From contig JAKFAO010000005.1 of assembly GCA_021527695.1 (NCBI GenBank), positions 744,001-808,000 of the forward strand: a stretch of 64,000 bases of DNA, read 5' to 3'. The position numbers and the translations under genes were made by a program. Numbering within the stretch: the first letter of the stretch is position 1; every line of letters begins with the position of its first letter. The notes under the pieces were generated by a model, which saw only the letters and a list, made by a program, of their open reading frames with translations, was not told where the DNA came from and searched no databases. This document shows positions 34,956 through 46,230 of the stretch, one piece after another. This stretch comes from Naematelia aurantialba. Lineage: Eukaryota; Basidiomycota; Tremellomycetes; Tremellales; Naemateliaceae.

Positions 34956-35458
34956 CTTAGCAGGCTCTAGCCGTGAGTGTGGAGGGAATCAAGATATCGG
35001 AACGGGTACGTTTGTCATTGAAAACTAGTGAGCAACAAGGAAAAGACAGTCGCGAACAAACAACCGCTTATCAATGCTTTGGCACAGAATGACACGTCAT
35101 TCAACATCCATTTCTCAAGAGCGCCCGGTATCGCTGTCCCCATCGACTGCAATCTACCCTCTCATGATATCCTCGAGCTGTCCGTTGCGCAGCACCACGA
35201 AGGAGACCTCATGACATTTCCAGATTCTCCTCCTACAGTGGCTTTACCAAAGTGGCAGTCAATTTTCGAGATCCCTTGTATCATGTCGACGTCATTGCAT
35301 TTCGGCCAAAGAAGGACGAGAAGGCCTCTTCAAAAGAGGATATAAACAACGCCTTGGGCCTTATTTCCTTCACCTTCAGCTTTACAGTGAACACAACAGA
35401 AACTTGTGGACCTCTTTGGTACAGTCAAACGAGCAATTCTCGACGGGAGAGTCAGGAC
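34956..35458. promoter_or_regulatory. Divergent promoter, Aurora kinase and F-box gene 1
   Basis: The region includes a segment at about 35160-35365 that is clearly related to the promoter of the second F-box gene: shared AGTGGCAGTCA-TTCGA-AT, GACGTCA and GGCCTC blocks and the TATA box. An open frame from 35028 crosses this promoter but has no supporting feature, so I do not call it a gene. Confidence 0.5.
35341..35346 (+). promoter_or_regulatory. TATA box of F-box gene 1
   Basis: TATAAAC-ACGC-TTG here is repeated almost exactly before the paralogue at 37172. It lies 118 bases before the ATG. Conservation between the two duplicated promoters makes function likely. Confidence 0.65.
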
Positions 35459-36668
35459 ATGACGGAGACTGCTCCCCAACCGGATAGTCTGCAAGAGGCG
35501 CAGACGGTCTCGACGGAGATTCTCAACTTCTCTCACTTCCCTCACGCCTTGCCCACAGAGCTTATCCAAAGCATTGCGACTTTCTTAGACCACGAGGACA
35601 ACAACAACTTGAGAAAGACCTGTGCACGTTTACGGAACACCATCGGCGAGGACATTAGTGGAATCAGAGTTGCCTATGGTGACGGTGTAGGAGTACGACC
35701 GTATGACTTCGCCGAATTCGGAGCGGCGGCTGCGGCCCGGGTTACCACTCTCAAGGTTGTTTCGCTCGGGCTATTGTACATGGTTCCCAAGATGAAGAAT
35801 CTCAAAACACTGCATCTGTCACTAAACCAAAGCCCATTCAATGCGGTCCATACGGAAGGGCGTCTTGAAGGGGTGGGTACTGGTTTTCTTGGCCCGATCC
35901 ATCTCAGTCGATGAGGCGGCTGGATTTCCTGCTAATGTGTCTCATCAGTCATGGAGAGCGAGCACTATTGACGACTTGCGGGTATTTATCTGTTCCTCCC
36001 GTGTGAGTCATTTGATCATCAACGAGGACGAAGACTGTGAATGGGGGTATTCTCGGGTACATCCGCCGTGGTCCAAGTGGGCCGGTCTCTTGAACCAATT
36101 GGATGACTGGCACTCATTGCAGAGGCTGTCCATCGTACTGCCAGCAAGCTCTCGCTGGAAAACCGGCTTGTCTGTCTTGGAATCCATACCTGGTGGCATC
36201 ACCCAGCTAGATTTACAGTACACTCAGCTCAGCCAGCACAAGGACCTGGTGAATACCGCATTTTTTCTGGGCATGCTTGGTCGCGAACAGTCTCTCGCTG
36301 TCGTCAACATTTACCAAGCCTGCGAAGCCTCCACGTTGAACAGTTCGTGGAAGAATGTGCCTCTGGGATTCCGCGAAATCTCCAAAATCGACGATGTAAG
36401 CATTGATCGTGACGATGAGTTGGAGGTCCATTGTCTGCCACTGCGGCTGGTGGAGGAACCAATGAGTTTTGGAGGTAGCAGTTCGTTTGCCTCTCGTGCC
36501 TCTCGTTATACGAAAACAGCGAACTGATGAGAAACAGGGGGCAGCCCAACAGGGAAGTTGGTAGTGCCCGATTTGCGCGATGAACGGGGCGTGTCGCTTG
36601 ACAACCGATTTTGGAGTTGGAGGAAGAGATTGGTGGAGTCCTCATGTGTGGAAATCGACAGACAGTGA
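35459..36668 (+). CDS. F-box protein, paralogue 1
   Basis: F-box proteins link substrates to SCF ubiquitin ligases. ATG 35459 opens MTETAPQPDSLQEAQTVSTE. The F-box-like motif is at residues about 30-65: ALPTELIQSIATFLDHEDNN then NLRKTCARLRN. The rest is a LRR-like/unclassified domain with VTTLKVVSLGLLYMVPKMKN, LKTLHLSLN and, after an intron at about 35873-35949, DDWHSLQRLSIVLPASSRW and VPLGFREISKIDD. A second intron (GTAGCAG to GAAACAG, about 36474-36538) is inferred from the paralogue; it yields GGGSPTGKLVVPDLRD and a stop at 36666-36668. Without it the frame would stop at 36527. The downstream gene shares the same order of blocks (PVELVQYISKY, LRNTCKRLR, GFREIPRVDDESI, GALIVPDFS). The target is unknown. 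Confidence 0.72.
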
Positions 36669-37257
36669 GTCAACGCAGCCATGCCTTCCCACATGCATGT
36701 GAAGAGACGCATGCGACTCCGCTGGATATGAGCGCCGTAGTTATTGCACTATCTAGATATGATGACGAGAGAATGGGGGGGCTTGCCGACGGTGTATTGA
36801 GCAATGAATGGTGGATGCAAGACATGCAACCAGCAGAAAAGCTTCACAGAGCCCTACGAAGCTATGAGGTGCCGAAATCAAAGCTCTCACCGCACAGCGT
36901 GATTGAACTTCGGTTCTCGAAAGTCGAATCATCCCGTGCCCATTCTACTTTGCGTAGACTACCACTCAGTTGTTGGCATCGCCGCCAAACGCGACCGCTT
37001 GCTTGCCAGCCTCGAGCCATTAGTGCGAGCCGTCCGTGCGAAACAGCATTAAGGAGTGCATCTGCCACAGTGGCAGTCAGTCTTCGATATACGTTCACCT
37101 TGACAACTTGACGTCACACAAAAGATGCAAACCAGAGAAAGGACTGAAACCGGAGGGCCTCCAGACGGACATATAAACCACGCTTTGCTGCAGTTTCTCT
37201 CCCTTCTCTCTTCTACTTCAGCTAACCAGCCAACACCGAACGAGTATACCAACGCTG
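36669..37257. promoter_or_regulatory. Intergenic gap with duplicated promoter of F-box gene 2
   Basis: The first part (to about 37020) shows an open frame with a segment AEKLHRALRSYEVPKSK that faintly resembles the C-terminus of the second F-box protein (GEKLYRWKLASDQ), so it may be a remnant or extra 3' exon of gene 1. The second part, from about 37025, matches the gene 1 promoter. Confidence 0.45.
37172..37177 (+). promoter_or_regulatory. TATA box of F-box gene 2
   Basis: TATAAACCACGCTTTG matches TATAAACAACGCCTTG at 35341. It lies 86 bases before the ATG at 37258. Confidence 0.65.
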
Positions 37258-38852
37258 ATGAGACGCTTCTTCACTTCGTCGCTGTGCTGTATTCCGCAAG
37301 ACGATGTCGACTTGCCGGCGACCGCCGTCACGCAGATCCCAACGGACCAGCCAGAGTCTGTTATTGACTACGGGAGCTCTCGACCACAGTCTGTTATTGA
37401 CTCTGGCGGCTCTCTGCCACAATCTGTTCTTCACTCCAGCGGCTATCGACCACCGTCTGTCCTTGACTCCGGCGACTCTCGACCACAGTCTTTTATGGAC
37501 TCCGGCGGCTCTCGAATACAGTCTGGTCTTGCCTCCGGCAGCTCTCGTCCAGAGTCTGTTTTTGACTCCGGCAGCTCTCGTCCAGAGTCTGTTCTTGACT
37601 CCGGTGGCTCTCGTCCAGAGTCTGTCATTGACTCCAGCGGCTCTCGACCACAGGCGGATATCGAAACGAATCGGCCCGTCGTAAGCCAGGGTCCATTGGA
37701 CACACAAGAGAATTTGTCAGGTAACTTGAGCTGTCTTCCCGTCGAGCTCGTCCAATACATCTCTAAGTATGTGAACTTTGATGATACCGTCAGCCTGAGA
37801 AATACATGCAAACGTCTCCGTACAGCTATCACGAATACGATGAAGGTTGTATACGGGGGCAAGTCGGGCTTGCGGGCGTCTCATTTCACCCAGTTCAAAC
37901 AGCACGCGGGCAGGGTAGAGGATCTCATAGTCCTTTCGACCCAGAACCTGACGGCGATACCGAAGATGGAACATCTTCGCAGGTTGCACTTGGTAGTGTC
38001 TCCATTCCGTCCTAACACTCCTGGAACAAGCGAGTCGCTGAAAAGGGTGAGTATCTTCTTCTTCACTTCCAACCTCCAGGTTTGGAGGCACTTGCTGATC
38101 CTTGCACCTCTTGTCAGTCCCGGGACTGGACGCATCATCAGAAATTGTGCAAATTTCTCAGCTCCTGTCCTGCCAGCCACGTCATCTGCAGTGAAGAGTC
38201 GCAGGGCAGACATATATTTGGGAATGATTGGCAAGAAATCCTTACCAAATGGCCGCCGTCAACGCGAGTGGAGAGAATGTCGTTCATGATGACAGCGAAG
38301 GAGCTTAGCTACAGTGGACGTTGGCCCGGTTTAATACCTAACAGTGTCACACAGGTGGATTTCCTCGCACATCCGAACCGGTACTTGACCTACATGGACT
38401 TGATGGACGCGGCGTGGATCGTCGCCCTTTACGGTTCGGAAAAGCTGTCTGTCGTCAATTTCCACCAAGGGGACACAGGACAGACGGACGACGGATATTC
38501 ATGGATGGAGCAAGTGCCGGACGGGTTTCGAGAAATCCCACGGGTTGACGATGAAAGCATACGCAATAGTGGAACTTCCCAGGTGCATTGTAAGCCATTG
38601 AGACTGGTGCAAGGCGTAGGTCTTGTGGAGTATCCCGGTAAGCTTGTTTCCGATGATTGTGGGTGTTTGGTGACAGCGCGCTATGGGATATTAGGTACCA
38701 ACTTGCCGGGGGCACTGATTGTGCCTGATTTCAGTAGATGGCAGTCTCAAGCACGTTGGCAATCGTTAGGTCCTGGAGAGAAACTTTATCGGTGGAAACT
38801 GGCCTCTGACCAGACAGTCATGGACAAATACCGGGAAGCAGAAGGTCACTGA
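37258..38852 (+). CDS. F-box protein, paralogue 2, with N-terminal 11-residue repeats
   Basis: ATG 37258 opens MRRFFTSSLCCIPQDDVDLP. Residues about 33-131 are nine copies of an 11-residue unit close to ESVLDSGGSRP. The F-box-like motif follows: LSCLPVELVQYISKYVNFDD then LRNTCKRLRTAI. A repeat of leucine-rich strands (VEDLIVLSTQNLTAIPKMEH, LRRLHLVVS) matches gene 1. The intron GTGAGTA to TTGTCAG (about 38049-38117) joins ESLKR to SRDWTHHQKLCKFLSSCPAS. Later parts are SVTQVDFLAHPNRYLTYMDL, VPDGFREIPRVDDESIRN and, after a second intron (about 38638-38694), TNLPGALIVPDFSRWQSQAR; the end is at 38850-38852. The N-terminal repeat is absent from gene 1. The substrate is unknown; a role in protein turnover is inferred from the F-box. 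Confidence 0.78.
37354..37650 (+). repeat. Coding 33-bp tandem repeat, nine copies
   Basis: Nine in-frame 33-bp units encode the 11-residue repeat of F-box protein 2. The last three units are the most alike (GAGTCTGTT...GACTCCGG...TCTCGTCCA), and earlier ones are more worn, with changes to Gly, His, Tyr and Ile. The complementary strand is also open across the repeat. Confidence 0.9.
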
Positions 38853-39835
38853 TTCCATCAGGCGGCACCCTTCGCGCGGCAAGACCGGGCCGCTCACCGA
38901 TCCGGAAGAGTGCTGCCTGCAATACTTTGAGGACAGGATGAGTGGATTCGAGGCACGTGTGGACAGTGTATGACTGTTTGATGGATATGAGCCGTGAATG
39001 CTGTAGAATTGCTCATAAAAAGCTTACTGTATGTTACCTGGTTGAGAGCGCCAGCGGGCAGCCCCTGCTTGCCCACCGGTTCTGACAGAACCGAAGCGAG
39101 CTACAGTAAGGTGGCATCACTGCCATATGCAATCGCCCGTTGGGTACCGGACTGGTGGTCTCGCAAGCCAGCTACTCGGCGTTGCACTCTGTAAGTTGTG
39201 CGGCTCTCATGGAACGCATGTGCGCGATTTTCGCTCCAAGAGCGCTTAAAAGTCGCAAACTGATATTCGCCACTTGTGCATTCGCCACTGGTGTCGCGCG
39301 CGAGTATCAGTTGCTCGCCGGCTGCTGTTCGTGCACTCGAAAGCTCATACACTGATGCATGTTAATGTCAACACCCCGGGCTCTCGTATGAGTGAGAATC
39401 TACTGAACACTGGCTACGCCAGTGCCAGCAAGACAAAATAGCGCACCGAGGCTGTGCCCTCGCCACCCACCCACCCTCAGCCATCAGCAGCGTCGCTTCC
39501 CACGACGCCTTCACCGAGACACTGCCACCGCGTGTACTCTGACCGCAAACGTCCATTCGTCTCGCAGAAACCGAACATCCCATCGGTTGTGACGCATGAC
39601 AAAGCCAGGCAATCCGGTATCGCCCCGGAATAGAAGCTCAGGTTTCGCCACCCTACAGTAGTAGCTTTGATCAAGACCCCCTTTCATCGAAGGACCTTGA
39701 TTTCCGAATATAAAGGAGAGAGGCGTTGGAGGTGGACCCTTCAGTCCCCGTCAGACTGTCCTGCCTACTGTACTCTGCTCTGCCTAACGACAACCCCGGC
39801 AAAGGCGACGACGACCTGGTTGATAACCGTGTAGC
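38853..39835. other. Gene-free gap of nearly 1 kb
   Basis: No gene, tRNA or repeat array could be supported. A perfect short inverted repeat GGTTCTG-A-CAGAACC is at about 39079-39093. The last 130 bases contain the TATA element of the next gene. The region could hold a noncoding RNA or a decayed gene, but nothing in the sequence shows this. Confidence 0.4.
39709..39714 (+). promoter_or_regulatory. TATA box of the small membrane protein gene
   Basis: TATAAA lies 127 bases before the ATG at 39836, with no other gene between. Confidence 0.4.
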
Positions 39836-40700
39836 ATGCCGTTGCGCCTCTGCATTCCCACGCTGGCGGCGCTAGAGGGAAATCTCCCCATGGGCAGCGC
39901 TATAAGTATTCCCATCGCAGGACAGGTAAGTATGGGCAGAAGCACGTTCATTATCTCGCTCCACTTCACCGATTGACTCTGCAGCCACCGGCCTGCCCTG
40001 ATGATACACAGCGGCGAGACAATCACGAGACTCCGGGTGCAGGCGGCGGTGGCGACGACGCTGCGCAGAGAGACGCGGTGTTGGTGGTACGCGACGATGG
40101 TTCGGGGGTCAGCGGCGGTACCATTGCCGGTGAATACACAACCCGATCATTTCCGTCCCTGCTTGCGACTGTGCTGCCCTCGTGCGCGTGTTTTACCTAT
40201 TTACCTCTTCACAGACTGCTTTGCCTCTTTACCTCCCCAACAGACTGCGTTACCTCCCCACCGACACTCGGATAGTAGGCCTTCGGAAGCGCTAATACCA
40301 AGCAGGAATCATCATCGGCGTCCTCGGCGCCATCATCCTCATCTCTATTGTTTTCTACACCCTCACGCGCTCCCGCTCCCGCCACCTTCATGCCAACGCC
40401 TCACAGGCATCTAAATCGTCCCTGGGTTCTCATTACCCCTCCCGTCCACCACCCGCATTCTTGCCTCGGTACACTGGCCCAACGGCGGCACCACCACACC
40501 CACCGTTCCCTCCGGCCTTTGGATCCCCAGGAGGCGGCGGCGGAGGCAGGGGCCTAGGGATAGCAGCCCCGTTGCCTGCTGTTGTGCCGCTCCGACCTCA
40601 GCGTGGGTACTACACCCATACTGCTGCAGTCGCTCCAGGGACCATCGAGCCACACAAAGTACGATTCGGTCAAGTAGGCGTGCGGCAGTTTCATCCGTGA
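39836..40700 (+). CDS. Small single-pass membrane protein of unknown function
   Basis: ATG 39836 gives MPLRLCIPTLAALEGNLPMG. After intron 1 (GTAAGTA to CTGCAG, about 39926-39984) a hydrophilic Gly/Asp-rich part follows with VSGGTIAG. Intron 2 (about 40130-40305) joins this to the membrane helix IIIGVLGAIILISIVFYTL and a basic stop-transfer RSRSRH. The pattern SGGxIAGIIIGVL is common in fungal single-pass wall-stress or Mid2-like proteins. The cytosolic tail is rich in Pro, Gly and Ser (HPPFPPAFGSPGGGGGGRG) and ends VRQFHP at 40698-40700. The N-terminus is not a clear signal peptide, so orientation is uncertain. The function is unknown; a sensor-like role would only be a guess. Confidence 0.65.
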
Positions 40701-41151
40701 TTCGCCATCGCGTGGGATCTACGAGGTGCACGACTATTAGAGAGTAGATGTACAGTGATGTGGGCTTTGATACGTAATGATAGACATGCATACTGTTATG
40801 ATCGAGTCATCCACCTGTCGCTTCCAGCCGCCACCGTATGTACAACTACTAAGAACATCATCGTGCAGGGTATTAGTGAATATCTGACATAAGGACCGGG
40901 TCACACGAGAATTATATGGCTATGGCGAGTAACGCGTCGACTTCGTCGCCTACGACCGCCTCGTTTGTATTATTGGCGTCATGAGATGGGAGCCTCGGCG
41001 TTCGCCTCTGTCTCGGGCAAGGGTGTGTCGCCAGATCCTGCGCCGTTGTCTTGCGAACAGTACGAGCGTGGTCCGAATATTCGCTTGGTCCGGCAAGGCC
41101 ATTACTCCTCGATTCGTCATCCGCATCACCGTCGTCGATTTACTCACGTCC
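40701..41151. other. Gap between convergent genes
   Basis: Both neighbours end here. I see no gene or repeat. Confidence 0.5.
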
Positions 41152-44100
41152 TCAGGCGGCTGGTCGCGGAGAAGGCGATGGCGCTAGCGATCTCCTTGCC
41201 CTGGGCTCGAGACTCGACTCATCGCCCATGATAGTACTTCCCTCGTCGCCTTCGGCTGATCCTATCCCCTCCGTGACTTCTACTGAGGACTTGTCAAAAC
41301 GCGCATCGGTCACCTGCTCATCTCCCATCGGCTCTGCTGTAGATAAGGCAAGAACAGGCGACTTGTCAGATGTCGTGCCATTGTCGCTCTTGTCCGTTAC
41401 ATGCGATACGAACCGTGGGGTCTGCGTCTGCCCGATGTCGGGTACAACATCGTTGCTCGGCGACACCACCTCTGCGGCATCGGCGTCTTCAGCGCCTGGC
41501 GTGAGCGGTGTTCCGATAGAAGTGGGTCTGGGCGAAGGCGATGCCTGAATCGCCGTCGTCGAAGGAGTCGTGCCAGTCTCGTTGTTCGTTTCTGTAAAAG
41601 GCCCAACCTCAACCGACGGCGTCGCACCGCCGACTAAGGAATCGTGCAGAGGCCGCGGGGTAGCTTGAACGTCGTCATCCGTGACAGCTTGAACCGAGTC
41701 CGGATGGGTGGACAGCCAGTGCCGCCATATCTGCTCATCGAGGTCGAACCACTTCCGAAGCGACTTCATAGGTTTCAGATCCAGATCGATCAGCTTGACC
41801 GTACCATTTCCGTCAACGGGCTCGATGTGGTTGCCCGAAAAGGTAATTGGGATGGAGACGAAGATGGAGCAGTCTTTGAATACGGCGGACAGGGTATATG
41901 CGATGAGACATTGACGCAAAGTCCACTGATCCTCCACAACACCAGCAGCCGGATCCGACAGGTAGAGCTCGACGAAGTCACTCAGTTCCTGTATATTCGG
42001 TTCGGGCAACAAGGCAGCGTCGAACAGCTCTGAATCAGGATGCGCCAGGCGGAATCTCCTGGCTAGGTCCGAGATGTCTCTAGGGTCTAGCCTCGACTGC
42101 AGGTCCCGCAGGACCCTTAGCGCGGCGGACGAACGAAGAGCCCCGACCAACGGCTTCCAGACGTCCGCAAGCAGAGCGTCGGCCGAGACGACAGACAGCT
42201 GCGTTGGCTGGTAATATCAGCTCCAGTCTGAAAGCTTGCAAGGATGCCATACCTGACCCAGGAGAACCATCACACCGTCAATCGCCAGTCGAAGGTTGTT
42301 CCCATTTCCGCACGTGGCCTTCCATTCTGCCGCAAGCCCGTTCACGGCGCGCTGTATGCGTACTTCGTCTTCGGAATACAGGTCCAGGGGATCGTAAGAT
42401 TCTCTGTCAAGATTCGCAGGATCGCGCAGATATTGGTGCATGACGAATCGGCTGTGTCGAGATTTGACCGCATCTGATTCTGGTGGATGAAGGAACTCGG
42501 GACGTGGTAGAAAGCCCCATTTAGGCTGTTATCTTAGTTTGCACCCATGAACAAAGATTCTGGCAACTCACCTTGATCTCCACGGAGATAATATGATGGT
42601 CTTCGTTTCGTTCGTCCTTGGCCGTCAGGTCCTGCATCAGCCACGCCTTTACGTTCCCTGTCGTTGGCGTGTGGTTCTCCTTGCGCCAACCTGGACGTGC
42701 CTCGCTGACCGATTGCAAAAGCTCGTCCAGCCACTGCGACGACACATTCACCCGCTGCGCAGGCACGAGCAACCGAGCAGGGACGAGTTTTGGCAGTAGT
42801 TGATCTGGCCACTGATCCGCGACTTCCATTTGGCGATCAGCGCCCGTAGCGCTAGCTTTGCGTATGCGCAAGACCTTTCCGCGGTACGTTGGCTGAACCC
42901 CCATGTAGCCAAATACGACATGGGCCCCTCCTTCCGCTTTGTAGCGCCATTCGTCGGGTGTGGTCTCCTCGCTCACTCTTCCAGGCTGAAGCTGTTGAAC
43001 ACTTTTGGCATTCTCGCTCAGGCTCTCGGTCGTCGGCCGGTCATCCGGTTCCGTGTTCTTGCTCAAGTTATCAGTCTGGCGCTGGTCACCGTGGTTGCCA
43101 TCCTGAGGTTGTGTTGGTACCGCCAGGAACGAGTTGTTCACCTTGATCATCTCACCCATCTCGCCAATTGTGACTTCGGTAGGCGTCGAGCGGCCAGCAG
43201 ACACAGGCGGTCCGAGTTCAACAGGTGCCGACTCTGTTACTGAACCCAAATTATGCCCGGACATGTCCTTTGACAACGTGCGACTGGACGCGCCGAGCAG
43301 AGAACGTCGGAACCCGCCCTGTTTGATACCGTACGATGAGGATCTGCGGAAACCAGATGCGAAATCGCGAAATCCAAATATGCTCATGCGGGAGGTGGTG
43401 GACGCCCCACCTGGGGAGGCTGAACGAGGGACCGACAGAGTGTCTTCCGCTTCTACTCGCAGCTCCGAAGGCGGGGGCGGGCGATACTCGAGGGATACCA
43501 GGAGCCACTCAATTGGCTGTGCGGAGGCAGTGGAGGCTGGCCCAGCTGGAATCTGAGGGGGAGTATCAAAGCGGACGAGCGCGAATTGCGGCCATGTCTC
43601 GGTGGTTGACGGATCATGTCGACCGTCCTCTACAAATGACCAGAACATATCGTCTAGCTCGATGACCTCCTCTCCGATAACACTATAGCCTTCATGCGAC
43701 GCGGGGGCCGTAGGCCGTTTGGGAGCAGTTACCTTTCGGTGACCTTCGTCATGGCGGTCTCGTGCCTCTGGAGAGAGTTTCTTGAGAACCACTGGTGGAG
43801 ACAGCCGTAGATCTGTCGCTACAGGCGAGTCTGGAAATCCAATTTTCTCAAAGTCGTTCCAAGTTGAAGTTTCCAGGTCGCTGTGCGATGCGCTAGCCGA
43901 CAAGCCGCTGTTCTGACGAACCGCTGATTGTCGAGGTGCGGTGGATGCAGGGTTGCCATTTCGAAGATCACCATAAGATTGGGACCGCTGAGGCGAAGGG
44001 AAGGAGAGCTCCGATGGACGAGTGCGCTGTAGGGTTGAGAACGGTCGATAGAATGAGGGTGCATTTTGAGACGGCCTTTCCGATGCGACTTGGGAATCTG

Positions 44101-45756
44101 GTGTAGCGGGACTCTCCTCCTTTGCCATCTCTTCGACGGGCAGGATACGCTCTGAGTCATCTGACAGTATCTGTTCGATGGTCTTCACATTTCCCTGGCT
44201 GGATCGAGTGATGCAAGTCCATAGCGGGGTCTCCGACGTAGCATGGCACTGGAGAGCGAGACGGATGATTTCCCTGGTTCCGGGACCAGCATGGTCGATT
44301 GGCCGCTCACTTGCTAGGGTTACATGCAGAGTCTGTCGAGAGAAGGACGATGGAGGGGGAGACGGTGGATGATCTGATGATGTTGTTGGTCCGCCAAAGG
44401 GGTAATCCTGGACGAGCTGCATGAGCTTGATGGGCAGGCTCTGTTTTGTCGACTGCCACCTTGTGTACGCATCAGCTGTGTGTAGTACGCTGGATGAGAG
44501 GCCATACCTGATCCAAGCATAGAAGAGGTGCTCTGATCGTTTGGCCGCAGCCTGCCATTGGTCATACAGCTCCTTCCACCCAACCTGCGGCGTGACATGC
44601 GTGCCTAGTCCCCAAACCCACCATCCAAGCAACAGGCAAAGGCGTCCAGCAGTCATCCCGTTCATCTCGGCATACGTCACGATCCCCGCCCAGACCTCGA
44701 AGATGTCCTCGATGTACGACGCTACGGGACTGTCAAGCTTGACTCTGAAAAGCTTGTCATACGAATCTGGCGAGTACGACACAGCCGCCTCTGCGCGCAC
44801 AAACGTCAAGTATGCGCTCTCGTCGAGCAGTGGTGTCGCAGGGCGAGAAGGGGTTGACGACTGCAAGCGATGGAGGAGAAACTTGAGAATCTCGGCGAGG
44901 TCGTGTGGCTCAGGGGTTGAGGCGCCACCAAGGGAGAGTTGCAGTCTCTCCGACCAGGGATTAGGCGCACTTGTATCTCCGGCGGGAGAAGTCGGGAACA
45001 CCGAAGTGATAGACGGGAGCTCGGGTGCCAGTGCCGGTCGAATGGACAAAACGAACAGGCCAAGCAAGTATCGCTGGGTATCGGGGTCGGGATGGCCTGG
45101 GCGTGGCAATAGTATGCCTGGTTCTTGTACACCTGCATAACGGTCTCAGCTCTCTCCCTGGACGTCGTAACCCCCTATATTCGAGTGGACAGCAACTGCC
45201 AGAGCTCACCAGCCTGTCTGAGGGCTTGTCCAAAACATTTCCAGCCGCTCGCGACCTCCTCCACCCCGAGTCTGAGCTGATCCAGCACCTTGACCTCGTT
45301 TTCTGACAACTTCGGCTGTCGCCCAATACTCTCCAGCCCGAGTGGACTACGTAAAGCCTCTTCATCAGACGCTTGGACTTGGAAGTCGAGCTTCGGGAGA
45401 ATCAGAGACCCCTTCTTCACTGGCACTGTACTCTTGCCCTCCCCCTGCGCTTTCCCCTGAGCAGTATTGCCATAGTCCTCCTGTTTTCGGTTTGAGGATT
45501 TCCCATTATCCTGATCATGATCTCTCGTCCTGCCATTCGCCTCGCCTGTCCTCGTCAGACTGGATTCGGTCTCGCTACTCGACCTACGTCGGTGGTGTAG
45601 TCCAGGCCGCGTCGACGGCCCAGGTCGCAGTGAGAAGAACCGGCTAGGCTGCGCCGATCGACGCGAGGTAGCAGGCGATGATGGGGCCGTCGCTGCCGAC
45701 GCGCGTTTCGGTTTGCCCTTCTTCTTCCAGTTGAACCACGAAAGGAAAGACAACAT
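41152..45756 (-). CDS. Fusion of Msb1-type (DUF1708) protein and inositol-pentakisphosphate 2-kinase
   Basis: ATG 45754-45756 opens MLSFLSWFNWKKKGKPKRAS. Exon 1 ends in an Msb1-like helix (EVKVLDQLRLGVEEVASGWK). Exon 2 (about 45137 down to 42572) is one open frame of about 850 codons. Its first part has PDTQRYLLGLFVLSIRPAL, YAEMNGMTAGRLCLLLGWWV and YDQWQAAAKRSEHLFYAWIR, as in Msb1/DUF1708 proteins, which link Rho1/Cdc42 to cell polarity. After a Ser/Pro-rich linker it enters IPK1: DEWRYKAEGGAHVVFGYMG, RGKVLRIRKAS, LMQDLT and ISVEIK. Exon 3, after intron 42526-42571, starts PKWGFLPRPEFLHPPES with SRHSRFVMHQYL. Exon 4 has QCLIAYTLSAVFKDCSIFVS, ISGNG-like VKLIDLDLKPMKSLRKWFDL, then an acidic Ser/Thr tail. 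IPK1 makes IP6 from IP5. About 1,480 residues. Two separate genes are not supported by any stop. Confidence 0.85.
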
Positions 45757-46230
45757 CGTGCTCTACGCTTCAGCTTGCGTACTCGGACTGACTGCTACGT
45801 GGGCGTGACATTGACCAATTGCCAATATTACACGTAGCGCCGCAGAAAGAGACAAGACAGAGCCAAGACAGAGACAGCAGACGTGAGGTGGAAGTTGAAC
45901 AAGAGAAGAAGGCGACCATAGCTCAGTGCAGCGACGTTTCTCCGACGGAATCAAAGGAGGGGGCAGTGTTTCAGATTTCCCCTGAGTGTGGCATGGTGGC
46001 ATGGTGGCATCCGAACCATGAACCCTACACTGCGTTTCGATGCAGCACCTGCAGGCTGCGACAATCACAATGCTCAACTTTGAGACGCTCTATCGCGTAT
46101 CCATGCAGCTGAGCCCGTCTGAATCCTAGATGTAAATGAAGTATGAAATATGCTCTTGTATACCGATCGACGCCCGTCGCCGCCGCCGCCGCCGCCACCT
46201 TCACGCCCTCTGACATTGGGCCTCGCGCCT
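45757..46230. promoter_or_regulatory. Promoter of the Msb1-IPK1 gene
   Basis: Upstream of the minus-strand gene. A CCAAT element (GACCAAT) lies about 60 bases from the start codon at 45812-45816 on the plus strand. A (GCC)n microsatellite of about eight units is at 46172-46198. No gene seen. Confidence 0.4.

Noticed and set aside
35028..35345. 105-codon plus-strand frame before F-box gene 1
   Set aside because: It crosses the duplicated promoter and stops at the TATA box; the same DNA before gene 2 is not open in that frame.
37222..37707. 161-codon minus-strand frame with Arg-Ala-Ala-Gly repeats
   Set aside because: It is the antisense of the 33-bp repeat coding for the F-box protein array; the plus strand continues into a conserved F-box.
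39040..39110. tRNA-like stretch with GGTTCTG..CAGAACC
   Set aside because: The motif is a simple inverted repeat. It does not fit the B-box consensus with an A-box at proper spacing, and no cloverleaf could be drawn.
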